From positions 47,537-111,536 of the forward strand of contig JAMKCH010035767.1 in the NCBI GenBank assembly GCA_023653785.1: a DNA stretch of 64,000 bases, given 5' to 3'. This document shows, piece by piece, positions 32,171 through 45,350 of the stretch; the first letter of the stretch is position 1; every line of letters starts with the position of its first letter. The notes beneath the pieces are model-generated. The model saw only the letters and a list, made by a program, of their open reading frames with translations, was not told the DNA's origin and searched no databases. Both the position numbers and the translations under genes were made by a program. The DNA is from Ophioderma brevispina (taxonomy: Eukaryota; Echinodermata; Ophiuroidea; Amphilepidida; Ophiodermatidae).

Positions 32171-34065
32171 ACCTGTGATTATATATGGGGATTTTGGGAC
32201 TTTTTTCTGTCTTTTGTGTGTTAGATGATAAGTACATTGATATGAAAACGTTCATACACAGGAAGCTTAAGCAACACGGTTTGTAAAGTTTGCATTAAAA
32301 GCGTAGGAATAGACAACTATGTATCGCTCCCACATAATCAGTTGAGTTTGACTCTCCGTTCGGAACGATCATGTGAGTACGCTTTTCGCGACTGTGGACG
32401 AACCAACAACTATACTTTTTCTTTGTGGGGAAATCTCAGACAAAGAAAAAAGCACACCAATTCGTAAGTCCTAATCCAAATTAAGTCTTTGACCCGAGTC
32501 TTAGCAGGATCGTACCAAGGCAATCATGTGAAAGGGGGAAAATTTCCAATTGACCCAAGTTGTCCGGGTTATGATCAAGAAACAATAAATGGGAAAAGTG
32601 TTTAGATTGATTGACTCTACTGATTTCTCGAAAAGAAGCTTGCTCAATTAGTAATCGGATTACCCATGGTTACTATGGACATCTGCGGTTACTCTCATTT
32701 ACCAGGCAATCTTTGGAAAAAAATCTTCTAGGGCCGCCTGAGTGGACCTTCACGCCTGACCACTCACGCTTGACCACTCAAGCAAACCTATTTCCAAGCA
32801 AATATATGTGGCAGGAACTCTGGGTTCATTCCGACCGATAGCTGATGTTGGCAATTTTTGCCAAAGTTTTAGAAACATTGAACACTTTTATCGAAAGAAA
32901 CCGCCAAATCTCCTCTATGTAAGTAAGCTAAGTAAGCACAGGTTTTGTGGCCTAAAACACGGATGTATTATTTGAAACTGTTTGACAAAAGATCCGGTCC
33001 ATGGTGTGAAATATAGCATGGGGATTTTGATTAATCTTTTGATTTGAATCGTGATTTCGGGCACTTTTACTAATTTTGTTATTTTTTTTTTTGCATTACA
33101 TAATATAAGTACAGTCCTGGAGATGTTCGAAAAAAGTCCACCATATCCTGTAGTCACTACTGTAACTACAGGTTTCGCGGGCATGCAATCCCAGCTATGC
33201 GTTAGCAGGTCCTCATGTCATTCACCATTATGGTTATCATGTTATTATATTGGATTTGATCGGATTTTTATGTTGAGCGATGAAATAAATTATTTGATTT
33301 GGATCATGATTGGGCAAGAATCTCATACGTGCTTAGTGATGCTTGACAGCTTCCTGCTGAGAGGGTGATTATATCGCATTACCTCAAACTGGGGTAAGGT
33401 TAAATTGGAATCATGGTGCAGTTTTATTAAACAAAAAGTGCGGCAACGTGATAGGGTCTTTGAAACTTATGTAAACAGATATTCGTGTATGTGAGTGTTA
33501 CCTAATGAAATCGTTGCCCAGAATCGGTCAAACAAATCAGAGGAATTAAAAAAAAAAATCATTGCATAACATGTGTCTTGCCTGTGGAGTTGTAGACCGA
33601 TTGCTGTGGAAAATCCAAATCCTATTACGTGGCACTCTTACGACATTAAGGCCTGTTGAAACCAGCTGTTACAAAGCTATGCCATTTAATTGTACGTGGT
33701 TCAGGGCTGGGGTTTGCAGGAATGAGATTGCTAAATAGTAACCAACGAACGATTTGGCGTCATATTACGCCAGCGAAATAGTTGTCTCTTCTGCAGGATA
33801 TAGAAAAGTGGGCGCTAGTCAAATATTCTCTCTTGTCCGGTTTTTCCGAATGTCCTAGTATAGGCACCGGTGCTGTATACGCGATTTTCCGGTATGTCTC
33901 TATGTGTACAATCACTGAGGGTCATGCCCACAATATCCAAGACAGCTTAAAACTGAAGCGAGGACCATCACAGGGACCAGTCACTTGCTCATCATCTGAC
34001 ACATCTCTTCTTTCCATACACGTACATGATGACATATTGGTGACAAAAGATTTTGCTGCTTGCAG
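32171..34065. other. No recognised gene
   Basis: Short frames read on both strands, including 33051-33368 and 33782-34105, show no family. A palindromic GTAGTTACAG/CTGTAACTAC pair near 33155-33175 was noted. Possibly interior of LINE or MITE debris between the fragments on either side. Confidence 0.3.
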
Positions 34066-34170
34066 GGCCTTCACTGTGGAACAGTCTCCCTCGCCACATC
34101 CGTGATGATCCCACCATTGATAGTTTCAAACAGGTTTTTAAATTAAAAGCCATATCTCTTTCCAAAAAAA
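34066..34170 (+). pseudogene. LINE ORF2 extreme C-terminus
   Basis: The frame reads LWNSLPRHIRDDPTIDSFKQ then VFKLK. It is preceded, in the adjacent frame, by a C-R-A-F-T stretch that corresponds to the 'R-x-F-x-x-x-x-P-x-LWNSLP' signature closing many CR1/L2-group LINE polyproteins. It could be the end of the same insertion whose earlier part is at 30680-31145, about 3 kb upstream on the same strand. Confidence 0.7.
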
Positions 34171-34199
34171 TAATCTGCTGTGGTCTTGTTGTTGTTCAG

Positions 34200-34800
34200 G
34201 TTTGTATTATTTGTTGCGCGTGATCATATTTGTGTGCCTTATCCATCTGGAAATCCCAGGGGTCATGGGCTTCTTCAGATGTTGGTTGTCCCCGTCTTAG
34301 GCTTGGTAAGACTGGATTTCGATCGGTTGTACCATCAGCTGTGAGAAAGTATTGCAGAGATGGACATGATGGCGTTCAGATCTCAGGTGCATGTTTTTTT
34401 TTGATTTGCCTCTACAACGTACCGGTGCCAGACCTGTAGGATTGCTCAGTGTTTGGTCATGGCGCAAGTTGTATCTTCCGCTTTGTAAAGAGTAGCTACA
34501 ACCAATGAAGAATGTGGAACAGGGTACAATGACGATGATGACATAATTGGCAGAGTGCAAGATTGGTCTTGCCCCACAGCTTCAGATTGGCTTTGGCAGG
34601 GGATGGAAGTTGATCATGAATTGCGTTGATGTGGAAAGACATCAGCTCTGGCGTCCAGACATACAAAAGTTGCTTCCAGGAGGTGTCGACCTGCATGACA
34701 GACTCCCAGTTCAACCACTGCCCTTGTTTTGCACATGTTTTAAAAAAAATCCGAAAGGTAGACCACATGTCTTCCTCATCTACATTATTTTACTAGTCCG
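34200..34800 (-). pseudogene. LINE ORF2 C-terminal zinc-finger region
   Basis: On the - strand: INAIHDQLPSPAKANLKLWG, then CQLCHHRHCTLFHIL and, after a frameshift, QSGRYNLRHDQTLS. The order LPxPxNLxxWG, C-x2-C...C-T-L-x-H-I-L-x-x-C and GRYxWRHDxVL is characteristic of the cysteine-rich C-terminal module of some invertebrate LINE polyproteins. Further downstream, GTTDRNPVLPSLRRGQ continues in the same element. It lies tail-to-tail with the + strand LINE end at 34066-34170. Confidence 0.7.
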
Positions 34801-35759
34801 GTGAGGCATTTCCTTTGTTCTTGATGACTCATGTCTTTGATCAGCTTTGGTTCCTTTTGTACCCAAAACCGGCTCTATCGGTATGAGCTCTAGCCATTTC
34901 ATTTAAAATAGAGGCCGTTACTTTCTGTTCTAATTTTTGCTGGTCGGTACGACCAGCCAGTAAGAGCAAATCCGTGTAACTGACTGACTGACTCCGTGCC
35001 GTTATGAAAGTTGTTGCCAATGCCGATCATTTTACGTCTTGACCAATTTCAAAGAAACACCTTATTACCTCAGCTGGTCGGGCCGTGCGTGGAGCGCGGC
35101 AAGGAAAAGGGATTTTTACGGCTAATATAATCGTTTTACTATTAGAAAAACAATACAAGAGTAAGCTCTTTAAATTACAATTACAAACCGTCAAAGGACC
35201 ACGCACACACTTTTGAATTTTAGAAGAACAGAGTACTAAAGTTCTAATTATAGTCGATCTGGCGTCATAAATTGTGTCAGTTGGGCGTCATATGGGTGAA
35301 TTATTTTGCCCAACACTGTCAACCCAACCCTAAATGACCTCGTGATATGCTAAGTTCCTTGAAAATCAGTGACAAAATGGCCATTGTAGCAAGTCCGAAA
35401 AAGTGAACGCGCCTGTTTTGCGAAAAAATCGGGAAAAACTGAATAGAAACACTGGACGGTTGAGTAGCATGAAAATGACCGCAGCTGCGTAACCGAAGCA
35501 ACGAAAATGAATGAAATAAACAGTCTTTTTCAAGACACTTCTAGTGACGTCGAAAGTGATTTGAGAGGCATTTGAACCAAAAAAATCGCTGTGGATATCA
35601 TACATGGTCACGTAGGAGTCAGACAAGCCGTTAGTAATGATGAATATACGCGCGTCAGCGATTTTTTCATCGTATGTACTGGCCTTGGTTCAACTGACAG
35701 TGCGTGGTGTAAATACCTATAATCATGTAATGTCCGTTGCGGCATTGCCCCTAAACCCA

Positions 35760-35791
<32 letters not shown>

Positions 35792-37189
35792 CAACAGTAG
35801 CTTTTCCACTACCAGCAGTTGTCACCGTTCAGGGTACAGTATGACAGTTCTACTGGGTCAACACAAGTGTGCGGAATGCACATGATTATACAAGTTAAGT
35901 ATTATTTGTTTTTCTTACATGTTTTTACTAAGCCTTTATTTTTTTATCAGATGCATGTGTTGTGTGAAATGGTCATACGTATACCGAGTCAAACAAAATC
36001 ACACTCAAGTTAATACATCAAGCCTTACCATTACATAGACATGATATATACACACAATACAGAAAATCCCCCAGTAGGATTAGTGCTTCTTTGATGGATT
36101 AAATTGATCAAGTATAGGGTGATTTGCTAATTAAAGGAGCATTAATTTGCTAATTAAAGGGGCACTCTAAGATCAATTCATTGACCAATTAAAGGGACAT
36201 TCCTTAATTTACCAAAAAGAGAGGCATTCTGGCCAGTTAAGGCTATATAGACCTGTTCCTCTGATCAGCTGCCTAGGTGACATTTGATCTTCATTGATTA
36301 GTGAATTAAAGGCCTTCTTGATGGCCTAATTTGGGGGTCAAATTTAGGTCAAATTTGGAAAAAGGCTCAATATCGAACTAACTAGAGTCCATTCTTTTGG
36401 ATCACAAAATGTAAACTGCATTAATGCACTGCTTGAATGTTTCCACATACCAACACTCCCCTCATCACAAACGGAATTTCAAATCTCATAATAATAACAA
36501 TTTAGGATCATTTTCCACTGTAAGTGTGAATGCCTTTACCAATTTTTATCTTAAGGTGGTCATTTTAAAGCTTAAAAATGATCTACATAAAGAAACTGAC
36601 AAATTCCAATCAGTCACCTGCAAAGTGCCCCCTTTTGATGTGACCATCACATATACATTTTTCAATAACCGACCAGCCTATACTAGCTACAAGCTAGTCC
36701 TGTTTTTACTATCCATTTGGCTTCGTCTTTTGACTTCCATGCATTTTTTGTAGAGTGTCTGGTACTTGCATCTTTAGAGTACTTGTTAGATGGTACTTAG
36801 TACTTGTCATATGTGACTGTTGGTTAGCCTTTCGTTTTACAGCCATAGTGTTTCCTGATCTTTTACAGAGCTCTGGTGGTGGTACATCTGCTTATCCCTG
36901 CCCATTGCTTCAGGTATTTGGTGTAAGTAGCTTCCAGACTTTCGACATATGAAATGAGAAGTTTATTGTGAACTCCCACGTCAGTTTTGGTACATAACAT
37001 TATTGTATATTAATCCATATATAGCTTCATATAGCCCACTCATTTGACTTGCATTGGTTTTTGAAAGCATTTTCTGTCAGTTTTGTGCATCGCATGCCTG
37101 GTGTTTAAGCGGTGTTTTATAGAGGCGGGGGTGATAATTAATAGTAGAGAGGCCACTTCTGGATATGGGGTGCCCGTTCACCAAAATTC
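34801..37189. other. No recognised gene; poly-T tract and short repeats
   Basis: An approximately 27-base T run lies at about 35759-35785. Between 36125 and 36195 the motif AATTAAAGG(A/G)(G/A)CA occurs three times. Frames around 35319-35626 and 36424-36753 show no family motifs. Confidence 0.4.
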
Positions 37190-38970
37190 CAGATCTTCTA
37201 ATATTTTCATTTTATCAAAAGATTCTACTTTTTAAATTTACCCGGCTGGCATTTTTAAAGTGACGTGGCCCGGAGTTTTTTGGTTGAAATATTGCATTTT
37301 CATGATTTTTAAAATTTTTCCAAACAAAATGTCAAGATTACAGACTATAACTTGAAAAATAAATATATTACAGCATTCATTTTGCTGGAAGAATACTTAT
37401 TACATATAGAATTTGAATTTGTGAGTAAAAAAATTGTAATGAGGCATAATTGTGTGATTTTGGGGAAAAGGTTTAATTTTTTCGTGATTTTTTTTGCCAA
37501 TTTTACCCCAAAACTGAACTAACTGATTTTTTGCATAGAAAACTTCTTCCAGAGCTTCTATTGATGATAATCTTATTATCTAGTATTATTCTACTATTTG
37601 AATTTTACTAGGCTGGCATTCCTGAAAAGTAACATGGCCTGTGTTATTTTGAAGTTGAAATACGCATTTTCATGATTTTTATTTTTTAACCAAACTGTTC
37701 AAATATTAAAATATCATAACTTGAAAAGTTACATCTGTAGAAAAAAAATAATTTTTTTAATTTTTTTAACAGTGTAGTTAATTTTTCATAATTTGATATT
37801 TATGAGTAGAAATATGATAATTAAGCTATTAGTATGATTTTGGGAGAAATGTTAATTTTGAGTGATTTTTGCCAATTTCACCAAAACCTAATTTTTAAAT
37901 AGAAAACAATATTCCAGAGCTTCTAGTGATAATAATATATCTAGTATATTTCTATCTTTTTGAATTTTACTCGGCCGGCATTCTGAACAGTGAACCTGGC
38001 CCTGTGTTATTTTGAGTTGAAAACGCATTTTCATGATTTTTATTTTTTTAATACCAAAAATGTCAAATATTAAAAATATTAGAAACTTAAAAGTACAAGT
38101 TGGTACAAGCTTCATATTAGCTGTGAAGAATATTATTGCACAAGATTTGATATTTGTGAGAAGATATGATATGAAGCATAAAATTCGTATGATTTTTGGG
38201 GAGGAAATGTTAATTTTTAGTGATTTCCAATTTTAACCCCAAAAACTACTGATTTTACATAGAAAAATTATTCCAGAACTCATAATGATGTTAATATTAT
38301 TTAGATTCTCCTTTTTACTGTTCACATGGCTGACATTTCTGAAAAGTGACATGGCCTGAGTTATTTTGGGTTCAAATCATGTATTTTTTTGTGACTGTTA
38401 ATTTTTTTTCCCAAAATGCCAATATTAAACAAATAGCTCAACTTGAAAAGTAAACTAGTACAGTACATACCCTTCCTATTTTGCTATAAGAGTACTTTTT
38501 ACATATAGATTATTTGTAGTACACACAAATGTAATGAAAGTATATTGGTGTGATTTTGGGGAATTGTTAATTTTTAGTGATTTTTGCCAATTTTATTATT
38601 ACCCATAATCTGGCTTTTTACATAGAAAAATATCAGTTCTTCTAGTGTGGTTTAATATAAAAAAATTTTTTTTTATTATATCTACTCTTTAAATTTTACC
38701 AACTGAATTTTGTTGAAAAGTTTGATGTTCTGAGGTATTTGGATTAAAGTATGTATTTTTTTTCATGATTGTTATTTTTTACCAAAATGTCAAATATTAA
38801 ATATGTTGAGGTAAATTTAGTACAACCTTATTTTCTGTCAGTAACTTATTACATAAAGACTTGATATTTGTGAGTAAACAAATTGTAATGCAGCATATTG
38901 GTATGATTTTTGGGGGTAATAATTTTTAGTGATTTTATTTTTGCCAATTTTTTACCCCACATTGAAAAAA
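37190..38970. repeat. ~365-bp satellite-like tandem array, nearly five units
   Basis: The anchor block GGCTGGCATT(T/C)CTGAAAAG with variants recurs at about 37244, 37611, 37972, 38326 and 38699, i.e. every 354-373 bp. Each unit carries the same order: TTTCATGATTTTTA, ACTTGAAAAGTAAA, ATTTGTGAGTA, TGTGATTTTGGGG, AGTGATTTTTGCCAATTTTA and ACATAGAAAA. Very AT-rich with no coding content. The unit is longer than a nucleosome repeat and roughly twice its length. Confidence 0.88.
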
Positions 38971-39989
38971 AATGCTATACATTCATCTCCAAAAATACAT
39001 CAATGTATTAAGATGATGCTTGGATTAAAAAAAAAGAGAACATGTTTCTATATTTTTAATTAATGATCTTTTAATATGCACAAACAAGCCAAAATGCATA
39101 TTTTTGTATTTTCTCAGTTTTTGGTCCATTTTTTATTTACAACACACATATTCTACAGCTTTCCAAAAATCAAGTTTCAGATCTATCTCATTTCAAAATG
39201 CATAGAAATATCAATTAGATGCCTGCCATTTTGGTTAACCAGATTAGCACTGGAGTGAATAGGCCTTGCAAATATGCACTATCGCTTCTAACCGTAAAAA
39301 AACGCAAGTTTGGTTCCCAAAATACTTGGTGTGAGTGTCATTCCTATGGTGGCCTCTCCGTCCCTTTAAGTAGCTATTCAATTTATCTTAATGTGACTTA
39401 TTTATATGGCAACTGTATAGCCAATCTTATTCTTATTTTTCTCTTGTGTTTATCACATCGTTTCAATATTCAACCCATATTGGGGTATTTAATTATAGTA
39501 TCGCCAGAACCATCTGGTACGTAATATTTTTTCATTTATTTATTAACTTTGCCCCCGTACTTTACCTGTTAGGACTTTTGCTTTGCTGTGTTTTCTTTAC
39601 AATGCTCCTCTCTATCGCCCCTAATCTTCGGTTTTAAATCCACTAACAAAAGTTCTCTCCTTTTATGTTATAAGTCTAAATTTTGTGTTCGTACTTGTTT
39701 GTAAGTGTCTAAAGGGAAAAACCTATATTAAGTGTGCTTATGTAAAATTTAATCCATTTGAAAAATGCGCAGGCCGTAAATCCACTTGGAATACTGATCA
39801 TACTGGTATTGCAAATAATTTGCTTGGTTTCCTCGCTCCCTTCAATCCCATTGTAGATAATGAAGAATTCATTCCGACTTAAATAGCTTCTATATGACCG
39901 ACTTTATTGACTATAATAGCTTTAATCCACTAAACATCACCATTGATCTAAACACAAACGATGACTATAATAACAATTCAAATGAAATG
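38971..39989. other. Unassigned, possibly 5' part of the LINE that follows
   Basis: The frames at 39219-39524, 39446-39637 and 39685-39882 are open but unrecognised. Position and strand fit the N-terminal or ORF1 side of the LINE at 39990-43958; this is inference. Confidence 0.3.
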
Positions 39990-40089
39990 GCATGAATCCA
40001 ATAGCAAGGTGCCTGGAGTAGCATTTTAATTACTCATTTACGAACGTATTAAAATATATTCCGACCTTTGTATAATACATTTCAATTCC

Positions 40090-41320
40090 CACAGCCTAGA
40101 TTAACATTTAGAACCCATTAAACCGAATACTTTAAACACTCTCACCACAAATGCCATCTTAGCAGTCAGTGAACATGTTCTGTCTGAATAAACGAACACA
40201 CCCGCCCTCGCCCCATTGATGTTTCTAACCTAGTTCGGGATGATAGAGATTGTAAGAGGAGGCGGCGTCGCACAATGTGTTCTGCTGAACTCATTTAAAT
40301 TCGTCATGACTTAAATTTGCCCTCTAATCCTAACTACGATCTTTTGTTCATTGAAATTATACCCCAACTAAAAAACAAATACTCTCGGTTATTTATCGAC
40401 CACCCGACTCTTCTGCGTATCCATTCATTGATAACTTCAGGAACTCTATTAACCTAAATCAATAACGAACGTAAAGATGCTTTTAGCTGTGTGACTTCAA
40501 TTTTGAATCTTTTAAAAAAAATATAGTGTTAGTTTATTTATTTATTGAATTTATTTACACATTTTTCATTCTGCGTCATTTTAATCCCTTTAATTCTATA
40601 AACCAACGCGTGTTACCACTAATTCTTCCACTTTAATTGATAATATATTTACTAATACTCTTGATACAAAATAATTCCGGGATTTATTCAACGATATCAC
40701 TGATCTTTTCCCTTTTTTCAGATTCTTACTACTACAAATACAACAATTCCTAATTCTAAATCTGATAATTATTATACGACTCGCAAAATAGATAGAGTTA
40801 ATATTGACTTACTTGGAAAGAATAAGGCAACTCAACTGGGATGATTTAAACTGTGATTCGCAGAACATTCTTACAACCTATTTATCAATAAGGTTTCATC
40901 GTATATGATAACACTTACCTAAAGTTTAAAAAGAAAATAACGTAAGAGCTAACCTTGGATCACAATGGCCATCATAAAGTCAATAAACTAGAAACAAATT
41001 ATACCAAAAATACTTAACACCCAAACGATTGAAAATAAAATAAATATATTCATTAAGGAAATATTAACGTATCTAATCAAAATGTCGCGCCAACCTAACT
41101 TCACAAATAAATTTAACTCTTATAAAAACAATATTAAAACACTTGGATAACTATTCACAACATCCGTGCAAAACAAATAAAAACTCCAATCCAACATACT
41201 TTATTGATGGTTCTAACAAAGTTTTCTGATCCCAAGGACATTGCGGGAGAAGGTTCAACAAATCTATTTCTTTGCTGAAATTGGCCCAAAATTAGCTAGT
41301 CAGACTCCTTCTTCATCCAG
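40090..41320 (+). pseudogene. LINE endonuclease and linker, many frameshifts
   Basis: Recognisable in order: ILAVSEHVLSE (the 'SE-T' nicking-domain motif), RGGGVAQCV, YDLLFIEI, KQILSVIYRPPDSSAYPFID (the YRPP motif), a DFNFES segment near 40490, and NSSTLIDNIFTN near 40620. These are hallmarks of the apurinic-type endonuclease that nicks target DNA for LINE insertion. The linker continues with FAEIGPKLASQTP near 41280. Stops and frameshifts occur about every 100 bp, so no protein can be made as written. Confidence 0.78.
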
Positions 41321-41329
41321 GATTGCAAT

Positions 41330-42470
41330 GGGGTTTTGGGGTTTATAATAATTATAATAGGGCTGTTTTGAATTAGAGTGTAATCGTGCGCATGCTACAA
41401 GCAAAAAAAGGTAAAGGGCATAGCTCTGTAGCCATGGCGCGTACAACACAAAAAAAAAATTGGGGGTTTTCAAGGGTATTATGTTTGATAGAGATTACTT
41501 TTGCAGTGGAAGTTTCTGGAGATTTGAGTTATGCACGGTAATTACATAAAGCATGATTGAGTGAACTTCATATTTTTTTCTTACTTTTATCATGATATTA
41601 CTAAGATCTTTTGAACAAGGTTTAAGAGATGAATTTTTTAATGTCACTGGGACCGAGACTGCCATAGTAATGCTGTATCGTTTCCATCACACATTACCGT
41701 TTGAAATCCCCAATGCCCAAATCGGAGCAGATCGTGTCCTCTCTCCTTTCCCTGTTACAGCAACCACAATTATAGTTCCTCAATCTGATCGATTGACGCT
41801 GTGACAACAGAGATACGGAATGCTTGCTGCTTTTGCGTATTGTAGTTATAAACGGTAACGAGATGAATAGTTTGGTGGTCACGTGTCAGGTCCAGGTTCA
41901 CCGTGTCAGGTATAGATATCGGTTTGATCTCGGGGGGCGACCGAACTATATATAAATCCGATATGTTAAATCAAGGTCTTTACATGACCCTCGCCCAAGT
42001 GCATTATTTTTTCCCAAAAGACATCGTGTATTATGTCTAACAGTACAGAATTTACTTTTCCTACTGATTCAAACCGACGTACGAGATGACGTAAGCGGTT
42101 TTGGTTGTTTCCAATGTAGGGATACGTACGTCATTTTTTACCTGAATGGTCCCCCGAAGCAAAATAATAAAACCAATCAATGCCGTGACGTCATAAAATC
42201 TTATTTTTTTCCAAAAAGTGGCTGTTATTCCATAATAAAATTCCTTTTTAAGATTCAACATCGGTATATTGTTCTTTTATAATTAATCTTCAATTGTCCC
42301 CCGCATGAATGTGAAAGATGGGTCCATAAGTCTACAAAATGAAAACAAAGTCAGCCGGCTAAAATACCCTTACCGTGGACAGAATGAGCAGACGGCTCCC
42401 CGTGTAGTTGTAGCAGGCTTTACAGCCACTTGCTCGCGGCGCGGGGTTAGGCGGTCCAGCTCCCATGATT
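41330..42470. other. Unexplained ~1.1-kb segment splitting the LINE
   Basis: LINE homology stops just after TCAGACTCCTTC and resumes at about 42480. The sequence between has no recognised protein. A TCAGGT/CCAGGTTCACC cluster near 41885-41910 is the only local repeat noted. Likely a further insertion, but I could not find matching ends. Confidence 0.4.
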
Positions 42471-42479
42471 TCTGAAAGG

Positions 42480-42900
42480 CACCCTTTGAAAAGTCCGTAT
42501 TCTTCAATCCAACATCACAGAGAATCCCGATATTATCTCCAATTTAGGACTGGTAAGAGTTCTGGTTTTGGAGGACATAAGTCCCGCCGTAGTAAAAGAA
42601 AAGAAAATTTCCCCTTCATATGTTACCACTGCCCATGTCTTTAATCGTCCCTTTCAATGGTGGTTTCCTCTGCTTGATTGAAAGTTGCTAAAGTTATTCC
42701 AGTCTTCAAGAAGGATGATCCGCATATCTTTTACAATTATCCGTCTATTTCACTTCTACCGTGTTCTCGAAAATCCTTCGAAACGCCTGATCTACCATAG
42801 GTTGAAAACTTCCTCGTCTTCCCATAAATCCTGCACCCAAAGTCAATATGGCTTCAGGAAACAGCCATTTCCACAAACCTAGTATCTCATACCAAGCCAT
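42480..42900 (+). pseudogene. LINE reverse transcriptase, N-terminal part
   Basis: The frame reads LKVAKVIPVFKKDD, then YNYPSISLLP, and in the adjacent frame LIYHRLKTSSSSHKS and SQYGFRK. These are RT motifs 0-2 (KxAxVxPxxKK, NYRPISLLP, QxGFRK). Upstream, HVFNRPFQWW fits the 'hifNlSlxtGxFP' region. The catalytic A and FADD motifs are missing. Confidence 0.82.
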
Positions 42901-43029
42901 TATTCCATCAATTATAAACACATAACATATTCGATATAAATATAAACTTCAACACAGCAATATTCATGCACCGCTATGTTAATAATAACCTGTCAAAATC
43001 ATTTGAAATTTTTTTTTCTTTAAGAAACA

Positions 43030-43240
43030 CAACGACATACATCACTATAACACAAGACATGCAAGCAAATGTATTCCAATTAAAGCTACTTGAATTTAAC
43101 TAAAAGAATACAATTAAAAACTCCGTCCTAGGATCTGGGGGAATTCGCTTGACCTAAACTTACAATCATCCCCCCAAAATCTGCCAATAGATTTAAAACA
43201 AATCTTCTTAAAAATCAACCTATTTATAAATACTAATTAT
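43030..43240 (+). pseudogene. LINE ORF2 C-terminal tail
   Basis: The frame reads IHHYNTRHASKCIPIKAT, then after in-frame stops KLRPRIWGNSLDLNL. The HxYNTR and GPxxWxxLP-type segments match the tail at 18299-18448 and close the polyprotein. It is joined almost directly to the RT N-terminal part, so a deletion of the RT core is implied. Confidence 0.75.
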
Positions 43241-43958
43241 GCACATTTTTTTTTTTTTTTTTAATTTTCGCAATGTAAGATTTATGTTTATCAAAATATT
43301 ATAACCTGCCTGGTAATCAGTAACTTTCCAGTGTTTGTAAGATTTAAACATCTGAATGATCATTTCATTATTCATTAATCGGGACGAGCGAAGGAACAAT
43401 TCTCAATTTCCTAGCCTACGTATCATCATGTAGGCCCAGTATCGTTGCATTATTATGATTTTTGTTCATACAGATAGCTCACATCAGGCTTTGCCCATCG
43501 TTACTTCTCGTTTTTACCCTTATGTATTTAAATCAATGTGATGCACTAATGTTCCCCTTGTCCTGTCCTGTTTTGTTCTGTCTTGTTGTATCTTGTCTTG
43601 TGGTCCTGTTCTGTTTGTCGCACCCTTGCTGGCTCACAAATAAGTTTATCTCCAATGGGTGGGGTCAATCCTAAAGGTCACTTGATCTTAATGGCCTCCC
43701 CACACCCCTCTTCCTCCATTTTTTTTCTATCCTATATATTATTATAATCGTTCCCCTGATTTAATAACCTAATCTATTCATCTTTGTTATGTAGGCTAAT
43801 ATCATAAGGGATACTCATTTTGACTTCATTAGCCCAATTTGCGTATATGTCAATCTGTCTTAAAACAATGGTATTTTTATTTTATATCATTATTTTGTAT
43901 TTACTTTGTTTTTTTTAAATCACTGAAGATGTGGGAAATAAATGAAACTTGAACTTGA

Positions 43959-44512
43959 GTTTTTGTAAGTGGCCAGTCTTTCAAGAAGAAAAACGATACC
44001 GTAAATCGTAACAATCACCTTGGAAATCTTTATTGGGGGGGGTCTGTACCTTATGGTCCTGGCCAAAAATGACAGAAACGGATAGTTCAAAACTTTAATA
44101 TAATACAAATTAGTTGTCTGATATTCAAGATCCTAAAGATATTCATCTGACGTTGCCCTGGTTAAAATGAGGTCCAATCAATTTCGAACTTTAGAGATAC
44201 AAGTTTACAGTGTATTGGCTAGTTTATCAGTAGTTTAAACCTGTAGTTTATAGGTGGTTTTGGCCTTGGTCAAGTTGTCCGTACACTATTTTAAGGGTCC
44301 TTACTTAGTCGTGGACTGTATGCTAGGCCTACACTTACTTGGGCTGATAAAACCATCAATACTAAAAATGAGGACGACATTAATTTCTATTGAATAACAT
44401 GAGTGAAAACACGCATATTATAAGAAAAACTGAAATATCTTTATCCTCTCATGTGTAGATTTATTCATTTTACTAGGCAAGTTCAATAGTGTAGGGTGGT
44501 ATGTCAATGAAA
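43959..44512. other. No recognised feature
   Basis: Ordinary AT-rich sequence between the LINE end and the MITE; a short G run at about 44034-44042. Confidence 0.3.
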
Positions 44513-44514
44513 TA

Positions 44515-45350
44515 TTTCCCGTAGGATTTTGGTGCTAAGGTTGATTTTCTTCTTGCCTGTTTTCATTCAACAGTCAGAAAATGATGGGGTGCAAATTATC
44601 GGACTGCCTGCCCCCTTCCTCAAGGGGGGAAATGTTACTACAGGGAAAAATTTAAAATCGAGTCAAATTGGGTGTTTCAATGTGCATTCACATGTTCGTC
44701 TCCTTATAAGATTAAAAAAAGTATATTTGCCTAGTTTCCGACCCTTGTTAAGCGCTACAGGCCCCATAATGGTTCAATGTCATCCTGGGGTAATTTTACC
44801 CAATGTTTGTTGAACTGGTAGATAAGGTTGTTTGTATTGTTCTCACAGGATCAAAAATGTATTAGTTTGCATTGTGTGACATTTGGTTGGCTATTACATA
44901 CCAAAAATTCGCATAGGGTCACATGTTCTATGGGGGTCACTAGAATTTTCCCTGGATGTGGCAATGGTGATATCAAAAATCAATTGAATAAATGCATTTG
45001 TCTGTTCAGTATGACACAGGAATCAATTGACACCACTTTCATTGCAACAACATCGAGCATTTACCACCCCCAGGTGACCTTGAACCATTTACGGGGCTAT
45101 ACCGCTTTACTAAAAGGTTGGAACCTAGGCAAATTTTTTGTAACCCTTATGATGAGACGAACCGTTAGTCTACATTAAAACACAATTTGACTCGATTTTT
45201 AATTTTTTCCCTGTAGGCCTACTAAATTTCCCCCCTTGAAGAATGGGGCATCAGTCCGAAAATTTGCACATCATCATTTTCTGACAGTTAGGTCCTATTA
45301 AACCCCAAACAGCAACAAAAACATTTTTAGCATGAAAATCCCTACGGGAA
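44515..45350. mobile_element. 836-bp TA-flanked MITE with ~200-bp inverted arms
   Basis: The left arm (44515-about 44720) and right arm (about 45142-45350) are reverse complements over roughly 200 bp. Shared blocks are CCGTAGG-ATTTT, GTCAGAAAATGATG, TGTGCAAATT-TCGGACTG, CAAGGGGGGAAAT, ACAGGGAAAAA and TCGAGTCAAATTG. TA is present at both outer junctions (44513-44514, 45351-45352). The ~420-bp centre has unremarkable sequence; the open frames across it are by-products. TA target and long arms suggest a Tc1/mariner-related non-autonomous element. Confidence 0.85.

Larger units (their letters stand above)
39990..43958 (+). mobile_element. Degenerate CR1/Jockey-group LINE with internal insertion
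   Basis: Pieces of one non-LTR retrotransposon in order: endonuclease (39990-40650), linker (40780-41320), start of reverse transcriptase (42480-42900) and C-terminal tail (43030-43240). These are followed by an untranslated end with AAATAAATGAAACTTGAACT at about 43936, a typical LINE 3' terminus. Most of the RT catalytic region is absent between 42900 and 43030. A segment of about 1.1 kb between linker and RT (41330-42470) does not fit the element. Confidence 0.8.
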
